From contig CAVCEE010000006.1 of assembly GCA_963601185.1 (NCBI GenBank), forward strand, positions 62,001 through 126,000: DNA of 64,000 bases. Reading direction: 5' to 3'. Shown piece by piece: positions 8,192 to 17,226 of this stretch. Below the pieces are notes generated by a model, which was not told the DNA's origin, ran no database searches, and worked only from the letters and a program-made list of their open reading frames with translations. The translations under genes and the position numbers were made by a program. Numbering within the stretch: position 1 is the first letter of the stretch; each line of letters starts with the position of its first letter. Source of the stretch: Limisoma sp963601185. GTDB lineage: Bacteria; Bacteroidota; Bacteroidia; Bacteroidales; Muribaculaceae.

Positions 8192-10651
8192 ATGACCTAC
8201 GCAGAAGTCATATTGCCCTTGCCTCTCTATAGTACATTTACCTACTCCATCCCCGACAGTTTTAAGGATTCAGTAGGCATCGGATTCCGTGTGCTCGTTC
8301 CTTTTGGTCGCAAGAAATTCTATACCGGTATAGTAACCCAAATACACAATCAACAACCGGGCGACTATGAGGTGAAAGATATTGTTGCAGTGCTCGACAA
8401 CAATTCCATACTCCGTCATCCGCAACTGAAATTCTGGCAATGGATTTCCGACTACTATCTCTGCGCTATCGGAGATGTCTACAAAGCCGCCGTGCCGGCT
8501 GGAATGAAGGTTGAGAGCGAGACCCGCGTTTCTGCAAATCCTGACTACATAGATACTGACGGAACACTAACGGAACGTGAGACAGTTATCTACGATATGC
8601 TTCTCACCAAGGACTACCTTACCCCAGCGGATATTGCCAAAGCCACTGGATACAAAAACGTAGAAACAACTGTTGCCGACTTAATCAACCGGGAAGCTCT
8701 CTTCATCACCGAAAAGATTGTAGACAACTACCGTCCAAAGACGGAAGTATATGTACGACTAAAAGCCGAGCAAGGCGATAACAACACCGTTCAGGAATTT
8801 TTCCAGAAAGTCGAACAAGCCAGAAAGCAAGAAGCAGCGCTCCTTGCCTACCTCGATATGTCTGGATGGATGAAGCACGAACCTCTTGCTGAAGTGACAA
8901 AAGACGCTCTCATAAAACGTGCCGACGCATCGCTCCCTATACTCAATGCAATGGTAGGCAAAGGCATATTTTTACTCTACAAGAAAGAAATCAACCGCTT
9001 CCAACTGAACGCGAATGAATTGATCGCTCTCAATCCGCTGTCAGATTCGCAGCAGGAAGCATACGAGAAAATCAACGAGTGCTTCAACTCTAAGGATGTT
9101 ACACTTTTGCACGGTGTCACGTCAAGTGGAAAGACAGAAGTCTACACCCACATCATCAACGATGTACTTCAACAGGGCAAGCAAGCACTTTATCTTGTCC
9201 CCGAGATTGCGTTGACGACACAACTGACACAACGGCTACAAAAGAATTTCGGCAACCGGTTACTGATCTACCACTCAAAATTTTCCGACAACGAACGTGT
9301 TGACATTTGGAAACGGCTTCTCACAACCGACGAACCGTGCGTCGTAATCGGAGTCCGCTCCTCCGTGTTTCTCCCATTCAACAACCTCGGAGTGATTATA
9401 GTCGACGAGGAACACGAAACGAGTTACAAGCAACAGGATCCTGCGCCGCGCTACAATGCCAGGGATGCAGCAATAGTGCTCGCCAAGATGCACAATGCAA
9501 AGATACTTCTCGGCTCTGCTACACCGTCAATCACGACATACTACAAAGCCGAGACCGGGAAATTCGGACTTGTCAAACTCTCGACACGATTCGAGGGCGT
9601 TGAGTTGCCTGAGGTTCGGGTCATCGATACTAAATTGTCGAGAAAACACAAAGAAATGGAGGGGGCATTCTCACGAGAATTGATTGACGAATGCAATGAG
9701 GCAATCAGCCGAAACGAACAGGCAATTATCTTCCAAAACCGGCGCGGATTTGCCCCGATGGTAAGATGCAAGGAATGTGCATGGATGCCCAAATGCGAGA
9801 ACTGCGATGTCACTCTCACCTACCACAAGCACATAAATCTCCTTACATGCCACTATTGCGGCTACACCATTCCCTTGCCCAACATTTGTCCGGCTTGCAA
9901 GCAACCGACAATAGAGGTGCTTGGTTATGGCACTGAGCGTATTGAGGACGACATTGAAAAACATTTCCCTAATGCGAAAGTTGCGCGTATGGATCTTGAC
10001 ACCACACGCAGCAAATATGGCTACGACAAGATTATCGAGAGTTTTTCCAACCACAAGACCCAGATTCTGATTGGCACGCAAATGGTTACAAAAGGTCTGG
10101 ACTTTGGAGGAGTCAGCATTGTTGGCATCGTCAATGCCGACACAATGATCAACTTTCCGGATTTTCGCAGCCATGAGCGTGCGTTCAACATGATGGAGCA
10201 GGTGGCAGGTAGAGCAGGCCGACGGCAAAAGCAGGGCACTGTGTGCATCCAAACATCATCGCCCGAAAATCCCGTGATAAAATTTGTGGTCAACCATGAT
10301 TATGAGGGGTTCTACAAATCTGAGTTGGAGGAACGACGGAAATATAACTACCCTCCGTTCACGAGAATTGTAAACATCTACATCAAGCACCGCGATGATG
10401 ACTCCCTGACCGAGATGTCTGTGCGTTTCAGCAATATGCTGCGGCAGGTGTTCGGCAAACGAGTGCTCGGACCTGAGCCTCCGACGATTGCCCGAATCCA
10501 GCAACTCTACATCCGTCAGATTGTGCTCAAAGTCGAAGAGACGGCATCAATGCCAAAGGTAAAACAAATATTGAGGATGATTTACGAGCAGTCGTTGTCC
10601 GACCCTCGGATGAAAAGAGCGATAGTCTACTACGATGTTGACCCGTCATAA
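8192..10651 (+). CDS. priA: Primosomal replication-restart helicase PriA
   Basis: 819-residue superfamily 2 DNA helicase that reloads the replisome at stalled forks. It has the N-terminal 3'-OH-binding domain (MTYAEVILPLPLYSTFTYSIP type start) and a winged-helix region at about 120-180. The helicase core has Walker A GVTSSGKT (308-315) and DEEH box (405-408). A zinc-binding insert has eight cysteines at 526, 529, 535, 538, 553, 556, 566 and 569. The second RecA lobe ends with QVAGRAGR. All expected elements are present; it is somewhat longer than E. coli PriA (732), mainly in the N-terminal half. Last gene of the plus-strand block. Confidence 0.97.
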   Translation: MTYAEVILPLPLYSTFTYSIPDSFKDSVGIGFRVLVPFGRKKFYTGIVTQIHNQQPGDYEVKDIVAVLDNNSILRHPQLKFWQWISDYYLCAIGDVYKAAVPAGMKVESETRVSANPDYIDTDGTLTERETVIYDMLLTKDYLTPADIAKATGYKNVETTVADLINREALFITEKIVDNYRPKTEVYVRLKAEQGDNNTVQEFFQKVEQARKQEAALLAYLDMSGWMKHEPLAEVTKDALIKRADASLPILNAMVGKGIFLLYKKEINRFQLNANELIALNPLSDSQQEAYEKINECFNSKDVTLLHGVTSSGKTEVYTHIINDVLQQGKQALYLVPEIALTTQLTQRLQKNFGNRLLIYHSKFSDNERVDIWKRLLTTDEPCVVIGVRSSVFLPFNNLGVIIVDEEHETSYKQQDPAPRYNARDAAIVLAKMHNAKILLGSATPSITTYYKAETGKFGLVKLSTRFEGVELPEVRVIDTKLSRKHKEMEGAFSRELIDECNEAISRNEQAIIFQNRRGFAPMVRCKECAWMPKCENCDVTLTYHKHINLLTCHYCGYTIPLPNICPACKQPTIEVLGYGTERIEDDIEKHFPNAKVARMDLDTTRSKYGYDKIIESFSNHKTQILIGTQMVTKGLDFGGVSIVGIVNADTMINFPDFRSHERAFNMMEQVAGRAGRRQKQGTVCIQTSSPENPVIKFVVNHDYEGFYKSELEERRKYNYPPFTRIVNIYIKHRDDDSLTEMSVRFSNMLRQVFGKRVLGPEPPTIARIQQLYIRQIVLKVEETASMPKVKQILRMIYEQSLSDPRMKRAIVYYDVDPS

Positions 10652-10656
10652 AAAAC

Positions 10657-10690
10657 AGAAAACCGCAGACATTCACGCCTGCGGTTTTCT
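10657..10690. terminator. Bidirectional terminator, priA / subtilase
   Basis: Perfect 12-bp inverted repeat: AGAAAACCGCAG (10657-10668) and CTGCGGTTTTCT (10679-10690). A/T tracts on both sides serve the convergent priA and subtilase genes. Confidence 0.88.
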
Positions 10691-10709
10691 TGTTTATGTA
10701 AGGATTGGT

Positions 10710-12875
10710 CTACTTAACCAATACCTTGTATGAATAATGAGTAGACTGACCTGTGATACCAATCACATAAACACCTTTCTGCTGGCCGTTGAGGTCTACA
10801 ACCACTGTATTGTTATCACCTACGGATGTTGTCACCTTACGACCCGACAAGTCATATACATCTGCTTTAAGACCCGTTTCATTCGCCACAAAAATTTCAA
10901 ATGAATTGTCGCCAATATTGTTTACAAGTATATTCTTGTCTGAATTGAGGCTGTTCACCGCGCCATCAGGATTCAACTGGATAGCCTTCTTCAAACCCTC
11001 ATAGGCATTAATTTTGCCGGCGCCCCATTGCACCTTATTGCCTTTTGACACATAAGAGTCGGTGTTGGATGTTTCATTGATGATATTGATTACATCATCG
11101 TAAGAAAGTTGCGGATAAGCCTCTACCCAAAGAGCAACCACACCTGCCACATAAGGACAAGCCATCGAGGTGCCGCCCATATCCTTCCAGAAATAGTATT
11201 TCCCACCGTCTTCGACCTTTGACACTGCAGCTTTATAGTTCGCAATTGAAGTACCGTCATATTGTGCTTCGGTTTTCATATACGGCGTGCTGTAACTTGA
11301 CGACAATGCCTGACCTGGCGCACAAACGTGAGGCAACTTACGGCCATCGACAAGTGTACCATAACTTGAATAGTAGGCAATATCGCCAACCACCGCTGCG
11401 TCGTAAGTCTCGCTATGGCCATTCAAGTATTTAAACGTCTTGCGAGTCGCAAATGCTCCTACTGCGATTGTGTTTTGTGCAGTGGCAATATTATTGATTG
11501 AGCCATCGGCATCAAGGTCTTCGCACCATCCGTCAATATCATCCACAAATTGGGTGTAATAAGCATCAGCATAGCAGTAGACGGTTTGTCCAGCCTTACC
11601 TTCAACTACATATCCGAGATAAATATTATCGCGTTTGTATGTAAATTTCTCACAGTCAAAAATTACACCATAACGATCACTATATTCATCCACGCCATAG
11701 GCAATGGTAAATGATCCAGTGAAATATTTAGAGAGCGAACCATTGCTAGTATATGTCTTTTCTCCGGCTTTTGTTCCATCAATAGTATCAAACTCATACA
11801 AGATTTCGCCCGTCGTTCCGCTAACAAATACTGGCTTCAACGAGAATGCTGTCTCATCTTCACTATATACCTCAAAATATCCATAAAGGCTGCTGCCATA
11901 ATAATAATTGTCGGTGTTGTCAAACAAGCCCTTTGTTGTATTGTCGCTTGCAGTGAATGTTTTCTTGGCTGCAATAGGCAAATCAGCCTCATTGCCGGCA
12001 GCAACGCAAATCAATGCCTCCTTGCCGAGACGTGCATAATATTGTTCCGACTCTGATTTTCCGTCGTGGCAACCAGAATTGCCGCCCATCGACAAATTCA
12101 CCACCAACGGTTTTCCTTCTTGTTTGGCATAGTCAATAATGTTTTCGATGCCGAGGCAGATGTCGGCATCGCTGGCTGTTTTCAGTGCCACCATTGCGAT
12201 GTCGGCTTCTGGTGCCACGCCTATTGATTTGACAGTCTCATCAGTATAACTTCCTGTCATAATACCAGCAACATGCGTTCCATGTGTTGCACTTTTGTCA
12301 TCTGTACTATAACCTGATATCTGGGAAGCAGTGCTGTAGGTCGTGGCTTTTCCATTTGAAATGGACCACAGTCTCTTTACGCGCGATTCTGTAGTGCCGG
12401 CCTTACGGAAATTAATATGGTTCGGATCAAGACCTTGGTCGCACAAAGAAACGATTACGCCTTCGCCCTTGTATGCCTTTTCAAGACCAGTGCCAGCCTG
12501 GATTTTATCCACTCCTGTCACAGGATGTGCTGTTTCCAATTTTGCGCGAACAGGACGGCTGAATTGCATACGGAGCAACTCGGGTTGCGCCACGATTGTT
12601 TCAACGCTGTCCATTGGCAAACGCACGATGGCCAACTCGTCACGCTGACGAAGCACTTCCATACCCTTTGCCTCCAGAGAAGACAAGTCGCTATTCTCCT
12701 TCAAACTAACGATTGCTGTCACCATCTTTGTTTCTGCATTTGCAGAACGTAGACGAGAAGATGCCTCTGCATGGTAGGCGTGCAACTGCCCAAGGCTTCG
12801 CAAATCGAGTTTGCCGTTTGCAGCAACCGACAAAGCGGATGCTACGGTCAATACAAGTAAGAATTGTTTTTTCAT
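10710..12875 (-). CDS. Secreted S8 subtilisin-family protease with type IX sorting domain
   Basis: 721 residues from the ATG at 12875, chosen because MKKQFLLVLTVASALSVAA is a good signal peptide and a matching promoter lies inside the longer frame that opens at 12941. Catalytic triad: Asp146 (CDQGLD), His198 (HGTHVAG) and Ser570 (GGTSMACPYVAG), with the oxyanion Asn in VVNLSMGG. About 200 residues rich in Tyr/Thr are inserted between the oxyanion and serine blocks, a pattern of large Bacteroidota subtilases. Residues about 650-721 form a C-terminal type A sorting domain (ADVYDLSGRKV ... KGVYVIGIT ... SYKVLVK), which routes cargo through the type IX system and is usually cleaved at the surface. 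Presumed surface or extracellular protease; substrate unknown. Confidence 0.9.
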   Translation of the reverse strand: MKKQFLLVLTVASALSVAANGKLDLRSLGQLHAYHAEASSRLRSANAETKMVTAIVSLKENSDLSSLEAKGMEVLRQRDELAIVRLPMDSVETIVAQPELLRMQFSRPVRAKLETAHPVTGVDKIQAGTGLEKAYKGEGVIVSLCDQGLDPNHINFRKAGTTESRVKRLWSISNGKATTYSTASQISGYSTDDKSATHGTHVAGIMTGSYTDETVKSIGVAPEADIAMVALKTASDADICLGIENIIDYAKQEGKPLVVNLSMGGNSGCHDGKSESEQYYARLGKEALICVAAGNEADLPIAAKKTFTASDNTTKGLFDNTDNYYYGSSLYGYFEVYSEDETAFSLKPVFVSGTTGEILYEFDTIDGTKAGEKTYTSNGSLSKYFTGSFTIAYGVDEYSDRYGVIFDCEKFTYKRDNIYLGYVVEGKAGQTVYCYADAYYTQFVDDIDGWCEDLDADGSINNIATAQNTIAVGAFATRKTFKYLNGHSETYDAAVVGDIAYYSSYGTLVDGRKLPHVCAPGQALSSSYSTPYMKTEAQYDGTSIANYKAAVSKVEDGGKYYFWKDMGGTSMACPYVAGVVALWVEAYPQLSYDDVINIINETSNTDSYVSKGNKVQWGAGKINAYEGLKKAIQLNPDGAVNSLNSDKNILVNNIGDNSFEIFVANETGLKADVYDLSGRKVTTSVGDNNTVVVDLNGQQKGVYVIGITGQSTHYSYKVLVK

Positions 12876-12905
12876 ATAAACATAGGTTGTTTTCGAGTTA
12901 ATCGT

Positions 12906-12938
12906 CAAAGTTACTATTTTTTTACTACAATGGACAAA
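12906..12938 (-). promoter_or_regulatory. Promoter of the subtilase gene
   Basis: Minus-strand TAACTTTG (12913 down to 12906) with TTTG (12938-12935) 21 bp upstream. Its position supports translation from 12875 rather than 12941. Confidence 0.65.
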
Positions 12939-12956
12939 CATTCGCCTTTTTAGACA

Positions 12957-13748
12957 TTATTTGTCCTCTTTCATATCTATATCAACGATATATTGCCGCC
13001 AGAAATCGATATGTTTATCTGTCTGCCAGGCGTGGCAACCGAAAGGCAGATGCTTGAGTTGTTTTTGGCACCAGTCAAGTTTATCTTCCCAAGAGAATGC
13101 AATTGCCTCCTTGCGTTTAGGTGTTTTCAGTTTTGCATAGCGACCTGCCACAATAGCAAAAAACACATCCTCCTGCGCACCACGGACACCAAATTTTAAC
13201 TCGGTGATTTGCGGAGCGTACTTTTCTGTCATTTCAAGCATCTTGGATATTCTCCGCAGACAGAATCCGCCATTGCCCACCTTGTCCGAGAAATGGCAAT
13301 GGTGAACGTGTTCGCCCCATTTTATAGGATTGATAGTCCGGCGCACCCATCTGATTGCCATACCGAATGTTTGCTGAAGAAAGTTGGTCGACATTACCCA
13401 TGGTGCACCAACATAGTCGTAGCCCAAACTTGCCCAATAGTCAAGTTGATCGCTAAACACATACGCATCTAGTTGATAAATCAGCATATAGTCATACTCG
13501 GCAAACAGTTTGTAGAACTCGGCGCTAAGCATCATACTGTTGTATCCGGCAACGCCGTCAAACCAATCATCGCGCAATGCCTTACTCTGTATTGATGGAT
13601 ATTGTTGCAAGTCTTCGCTAATGTCGAGACGCTCAGGATGGACAACAACGATTTCGTGGTTGCCAAGCACTCGCATACACTGGTCAAGCGAAATCCTCTC
13701 CGAGCCTTTAACGTGACGATATATGGGGATTACTATTATAGTCTTCAT
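12957..13748 (-). CDS. DUF5672-type putative glycosyltransferase
   Basis: 263-residue soluble protein without a signal peptide. It begins with a Rossmann-like strand (MKTIIVIPIYRH). The central YDYMLIYQLDAYVFSD and LGYDYVGAPW resemble the DUF5672 family, which I remember as often encoded in polysaccharide clusters and suspected to be a nucleotide-sugar glycosyltransferase. The QLDAY segment could be a DxD-like metal site, but this is inference. It starts 3 bases after the stop of the ArnT-like gene, so the two are almost certainly one transcript and may decorate the same envelope glycan or lipid. Confidence 0.7.
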   Translation of the reverse strand: MKTIIVIPIYRHVKGSERISLDQCMRVLGNHEIVVVHPERLDISEDLQQYPSIQSKALRDDWFDGVAGYNSMMLSAEFYKLFAEYDYMLIYQLDAYVFSDQLDYWASLGYDYVGAPWVMSTNFLQQTFGMAIRWVRRTINPIKWGEHVHHCHFSDKVGNGGFCLRRISKMLEMTEKYAPQITELKFGVRGAQEDVFFAIVAGRYAKLKTPKRKEAIAFSWEDKLDWCQKQLKHLPFGCHAWQTDKHIDFWRQYIVDIDMKEDK

Positions 13749-13751
13749 TTT

Positions 13752-15449
13752 TTACTTCTTCTCAAACTTGTAAAGGAGCAGGTTGCCCTTGAATGAGGTA
13801 TATTTATTGTCAGTAATCAATACTTGTCGCAGTTTGAAATCCGACATTTTCTGTTCAAAAATTTCCTTATTGCTTTCACGAAGCATTATATATCCATTTT
13901 CTGGAAATTGCGTCAATGACTCATACGGAATTACCTTGTCGTCCAGATAATAGTCGACCACATAGGCTGGCTCTTCACGGTCTGTATGGAAAAACAGCAC
14001 TTTCCCGTCAGGTTGATAGACCTTCACCGACTGCGCAAACGCATAATCTGGGACACTATTTTTTATAGCAGGATTCAATACGCCGTCAAGGGTCATGCAA
14101 CAAGCAATCCACACCCCTACCGAAAGAAATAACGGTACATTTATGCGTTTGCGGAAAAAGCGGATTGCAATGATGGTTATTACCGGGAACAATGATGCCA
14201 AAATATAAGCCAAGCCCATAGGCATCTTCTGCAACTCCGTCAGTTGATAGACAATGCGGTGACCTAAGAATCCCACACTTTCAAGACTCGCTTCATGCAG
14301 TGCAATCAACAGGACACTGAACAAAACACCAATGCTCGATATAACCCAAGCATAAATCTTTACCACTCGACGGTGATTTGACAGCAGCCACACTATATAG
14401 TCAGCAATCAGAATGCTCAAGAATGGATACATCGGCAACAAATAAACGCTCCGCTTGCTTTTAGGAATTTCATAAAACACAAAAACGACTACCGATACCA
14501 CAACCGACCATTGTCGGATTGAATCCATTTGGCGAAATCCTTGCCACCAGCCTCGCGGTTTGTTTTGCCACAGTTTTTTCCATTTAATCAAAACCAACCC
14601 GAATACAAGGAGCAATGTCCAAGGCAAAAGCCCTGACATAAGAATTGGAATATAGTACAAAGGTCCGTTTTCGTGGCTTTCATAGGACATCTTGCCAAGG
14701 AAGCGACCAAAATTCTCTTCCATCATCAATTGCAAGAACTGGTCGCCACCAACATTGTATGCAGCAACATACCAGCACAACGGCAGAATTGACGACAATA
14801 CTGCGACTTTCGCTACCGCTATAGCCATACTGCCTATGCTTTGCTTGCGAAGAGCCATCTGCACGACCATCACCGCACAGGGAAGAATCGCACCAATCGG
14901 ACCTTTCGTGAGAATTGCTCCAGAAATCAGCAATAACGCAAGCCTCGGGATTCCTTTCCATTCACGTTCGCCCCAACTGTACAAAGCCATAAATCCACCT
15001 ACCATAAAGGCAGTCAACACCATATCCACACGGCAAGTCATTGCTGCCCGGTGAACCTCAAACGAGGTCATCAAGACGAATGTTGCAATCAGCACCTTTC
15101 CCACATTATATCTTCTGGCAAAGAACAGGAAAAATGAATAACACATTGCTATGCTCGCAATGGCTGACGGCAGTCTCGATGTGGTTTCCGACACATGCCC
15201 TTGTGGCAACGAAAACAAAGCCACAAGCCAATGGAGCATAGGTGGTTTAAAGGCAAATTCTCCTTGGAAATACGGCAATATGAAATTGCCTTGGTCGAGC
15301 ATTGCCACTGCCACCAAAGCCTCGCGAGGCTCTCCTCGGGTATAAAAGTGACCCATCCCGATAAATGGCAAAGTCATCAGTGCAGCCATTACCAACACCA
15401 GTAGGCTCAATCGCCGCACATCGTTGTTTTTTTCTCGCATATCATTCAT
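13752..15449 (-). CDS. ArnT-like (GT83) polytopic glycosyltransferase
   Basis: 565 residues from the ATG at 15449; the longer frame from 15476 starts upstream of a good -7 element (15458-15465), so I prefer the internal start. The N-terminal half has the PMT/ArnT arrangement: a first membrane helix followed by a periplasmic loop FYTRGEPREALVAVAM with acidic and arginine residues, then FAFKPPMLHWL. About 10-12 hydrophobic helices follow and a soluble C-terminal domain lies at about 440-565. Such enzymes move a sugar from undecaprenyl phosphate to lipid A or protein on the periplasmic side. Donor and acceptor are unknown. Co-transcribed with the DUF5672-type gene. Confidence 0.82.
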   Translation of the reverse strand: MNDMREKNNDVRRLSLLVLVMAALMTLPFIGMGHFYTRGEPREALVAVAMLDQGNFILPYFQGEFAFKPPMLHWLVALFSLPQGHVSETTSRLPSAIASIAMCYSFFLFFARRYNVGKVLIATFVLMTSFEVHRAAMTCRVDMVLTAFMVGGFMALYSWGEREWKGIPRLALLLISGAILTKGPIGAILPCAVMVVQMALRKQSIGSMAIAVAKVAVLSSILPLCWYVAAYNVGGDQFLQLMMEENFGRFLGKMSYESHENGPLYYIPILMSGLLPWTLLLVFGLVLIKWKKLWQNKPRGWWQGFRQMDSIRQWSVVVSVVVFVFYEIPKSKRSVYLLPMYPFLSILIADYIVWLLSNHRRVVKIYAWVISSIGVLFSVLLIALHEASLESVGFLGHRIVYQLTELQKMPMGLAYILASLFPVITIIAIRFFRKRINVPLFLSVGVWIACCMTLDGVLNPAIKNSVPDYAFAQSVKVYQPDGKVLFFHTDREEPAYVVDYYLDDKVIPYESLTQFPENGYIMLRESNKEIFEQKMSDFKLRQVLITDNKYTSFKGNLLLYKFEKK

Positions 15450-15457
15450 TATGAATG

Positions 15458-15465
15458 CAAAGATA
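15458..15465 (-). promoter_or_regulatory. -7 element of ArnT-like operon
   Basis: Minus-strand TATCTTTG matches TAnnTTTG perfectly; no clear -33 TTTG at the usual distance. It supports the start at 15449 or 15440. Confidence 0.5.
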
Positions 15466-15593
15466 GTGTAATTCAAGTCCGCTTGAAAATATTTTACTGA
15501 AGCCTACTCATTTACTCGCCATTTTTCCAGCAAATCACTTGAATGAGTCTGATTTTTTCACGAATTTTACACCAAATTCTCATATCGTTTACA

Positions 15594-16571
15594 ATGAAAC
15601 GTCTCTTCATATTTACCATTGCGCTTCTCGCAATTTGCGCCACCGCAAGTGCCAGAAATGGCAAGAATAACAAGTGGCAAGAATGTGTAATTGCCGCCAT
15701 CGACAGTTTTCCCGGACACGGTGGATATTACACTGGCGGAAAGCCAAACGCAGACTTTAGCAAGACCACTATGCAAGCGCTCAATGAGGCTTTTTATATG
15801 ACGGAATCCGACAAACGACCGTCGTTCAACCCGATGCTTGCCCAACCGTCGTTTTGCTCGAGTGCGACATACGCAGTGCTCATTAAGGCGCTCCTGCTAT
15901 GGGACGACAAAAACTCCATCTCGAAAGAAGCGTGGATTAATATGAAACCTTATGTCGGCATAGTTGACTCAATCAATACTTCCGGGATTGGACAGGATGA
16001 CGGTTTCGGATTCTGGGGTCGTGCCAATGCCAACGGACCTGGGATTGGAGTACTTGTACACGAACTCAATGCCGGCTACAGCATTACTGCTTTCCGCGGC
16101 GCAAAAAGCGAAAAGAACAAGGAAACTGCATCTGAGCATTATATGACAGATAAAGAGTGGTGCAATCTTAAAGAGTGGGACGAGCTGCAACCAGGTGACT
16201 TCCTGAAAATTTTCTGGGACCGCAACGACTCTGGCAGCGATTGTGGTGCCATTATCGGCTGCAACGACGTGAAAGGCGACGACCAAGAGCGTGGACACAG
16301 CGTCGTGTTTCTCGGATTTGAACAAAACGGCGATGTACGTTACTGGAGCAGCAATGGTCCGGGCAAAAACAACAAAGAATTGGGTTACAGCATGGCTTCA
16401 TGCCCACGGACACGCATACAAAGATTTGTGGCGACACGCATCACCAACCCAGAGAATTTTGACAACGCTCGCACATTGTCGCCAACAAATGAGAACAAAT
16501 TTCTCAGTGGTCTCAATGGTCACAAGCATGCCACAACAGAAGAGATGCTACAGGCAATAGGCGCAAAATAG
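15594..16571 (+). CDS. Secreted protein with NlpC/P60- or CHAP-like cysteine-peptidase features
   Basis: 325 residues from the ATG at 15594, chosen because MKRLFIFTIALLAICATASA is a signal peptide; an upstream in-frame ATG (15543) adds 17 unlikely residues. A candidate nucleophile Cys88 sits at a helix start (QPSFCSSATYAVLIKAL). The segment LQPGDFLKIFW precedes His235 in ERGHSVVFLGF, followed by DVRYWSSNGPG; this Cys ... PGD ... GHxxxFLG order is typical of papain-fold amidases acting on peptidoglycan. I do not recognise a named family, so amidase or endopeptidase activity is inference. It stands alone, divergent from the ArnT-like operon and convergent with the lipoprotein gene 4 bases away. 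Confidence 0.65.
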   Translation: MKRLFIFTIALLAICATASARNGKNNKWQECVIAAIDSFPGHGGYYTGGKPNADFSKTTMQALNEAFYMTESDKRPSFNPMLAQPSFCSSATYAVLIKALLLWDDKNSISKEAWINMKPYVGIVDSINTSGIGQDDGFGFWGRANANGPGIGVLVHELNAGYSITAFRGAKSEKNKETASEHYMTDKEWCNLKEWDELQPGDFLKIFWDRNDSGSDCGAIIGCNDVKGDDQERGHSVVFLGFEQNGDVRYWSSNGPGKNNKELGYSMASCPRTRIQRFVATRITNPENFDNARTLSPTNENKFLSGLNGHKHATTEEMLQAIGAK

Positions 16572-16575
16572 CAGC

Positions 16576-17226
16576 TTATTCAGCAATGAGCGACTTGATT
16601 GAGTCTGCCTGATGCTGGAGCAAGTCCTTGCTGAAAATTCGCAACGCCATCTTGCCCATCAACGGATAACGTGGCGCACTGAACGAAAGGGTTCTGACCA
16701 ATTTCTTACGGTAGTCTACCCCCACTTGACGATAAGCGGCAGTCAACGAATCTTCAATTGTCCGCGTAAGTGTGCTGTCTGCAATGAATCCTCTATATTC
16801 TTTTTGCAAGGCATCCCGGTGTTTGTTAAATTCATCTCTGTAACCCAACAATTTCGATAATTGGCGGTTACTTGGAGATCCCTGCACTGAATAACTTTCT
16901 GGCGACACTTTCATCTCCAGACGGTTGTTTGTCAATATAAAATCGTAGAGCAATGAATCACCTGTGAATTTAACGAATGCCTCCATCGGACCTTCTGTTG
17001 TCCCTTCAAACAAGAACTTTCCCGATTGCATCTTAACACTGTCAACAGGCATTATTTTCTGATACTCCGGGAGTAATACATAAAGATATGCGTAGCCGTC
17101 CGTCTGGCGGTCGTTGCTTCCATTGATAGAGAAACCCTGACTGGCGGTCTCCTTCGTACACGACGCAATAGACAAGCCAACGGCTGCTGCAAGAATGCTA
17201 TTTTTCAGTGTCCGATGAATCTGCAT
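16576..17226 (-). CDS. DUF4369-like lipoprotein
   Basis: 216 residues from the ATG at 17226 (17235 is equally possible). An N-terminal hydrophobic segment ends in a lipobox LSIASC, so the mature protein is probably a lipoprotein anchored at the Cys. The mature N-terminus has the DUF4369 pattern (AYLYVLLPEYQ ... DSVKMQSGKFLFEGT), often found fused to thioredoxin-like AhpC/TSA domains; here the C-terminus is instead a helical, charged segment and no CxxC motif is seen. It overlaps the end of the upstream glycosyltransferase gene by about 29 bases, so it is translationally linked to the sprA operon. Function unknown. Confidence 0.72.
   Translation of the reverse strand: MQIHRTLKNSILAAAVGLSIASCTKETASQGFSINGSNDRQTDGYAYLYVLLPEYQKIMPVDSVKMQSGKFLFEGTTEGPMEAFVKFTGDSLLYDFILTNNRLEMKVSPESYSVQGSPSNRQLSKLLGYRDEFNKHRDALQKEYRGFIADSTLTRTIEDSLTAAYRQVGVDYRKKLVRTLSFSAPRYPLMGKMALRIFSKDLLQHQADSIKSLIAE

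Noticed and set aside
12876..12941. Longer start of the subtilase at 12941
   Set aside because: The segment holds the likely promoter and precedes a normal signal peptide starting at 12875.
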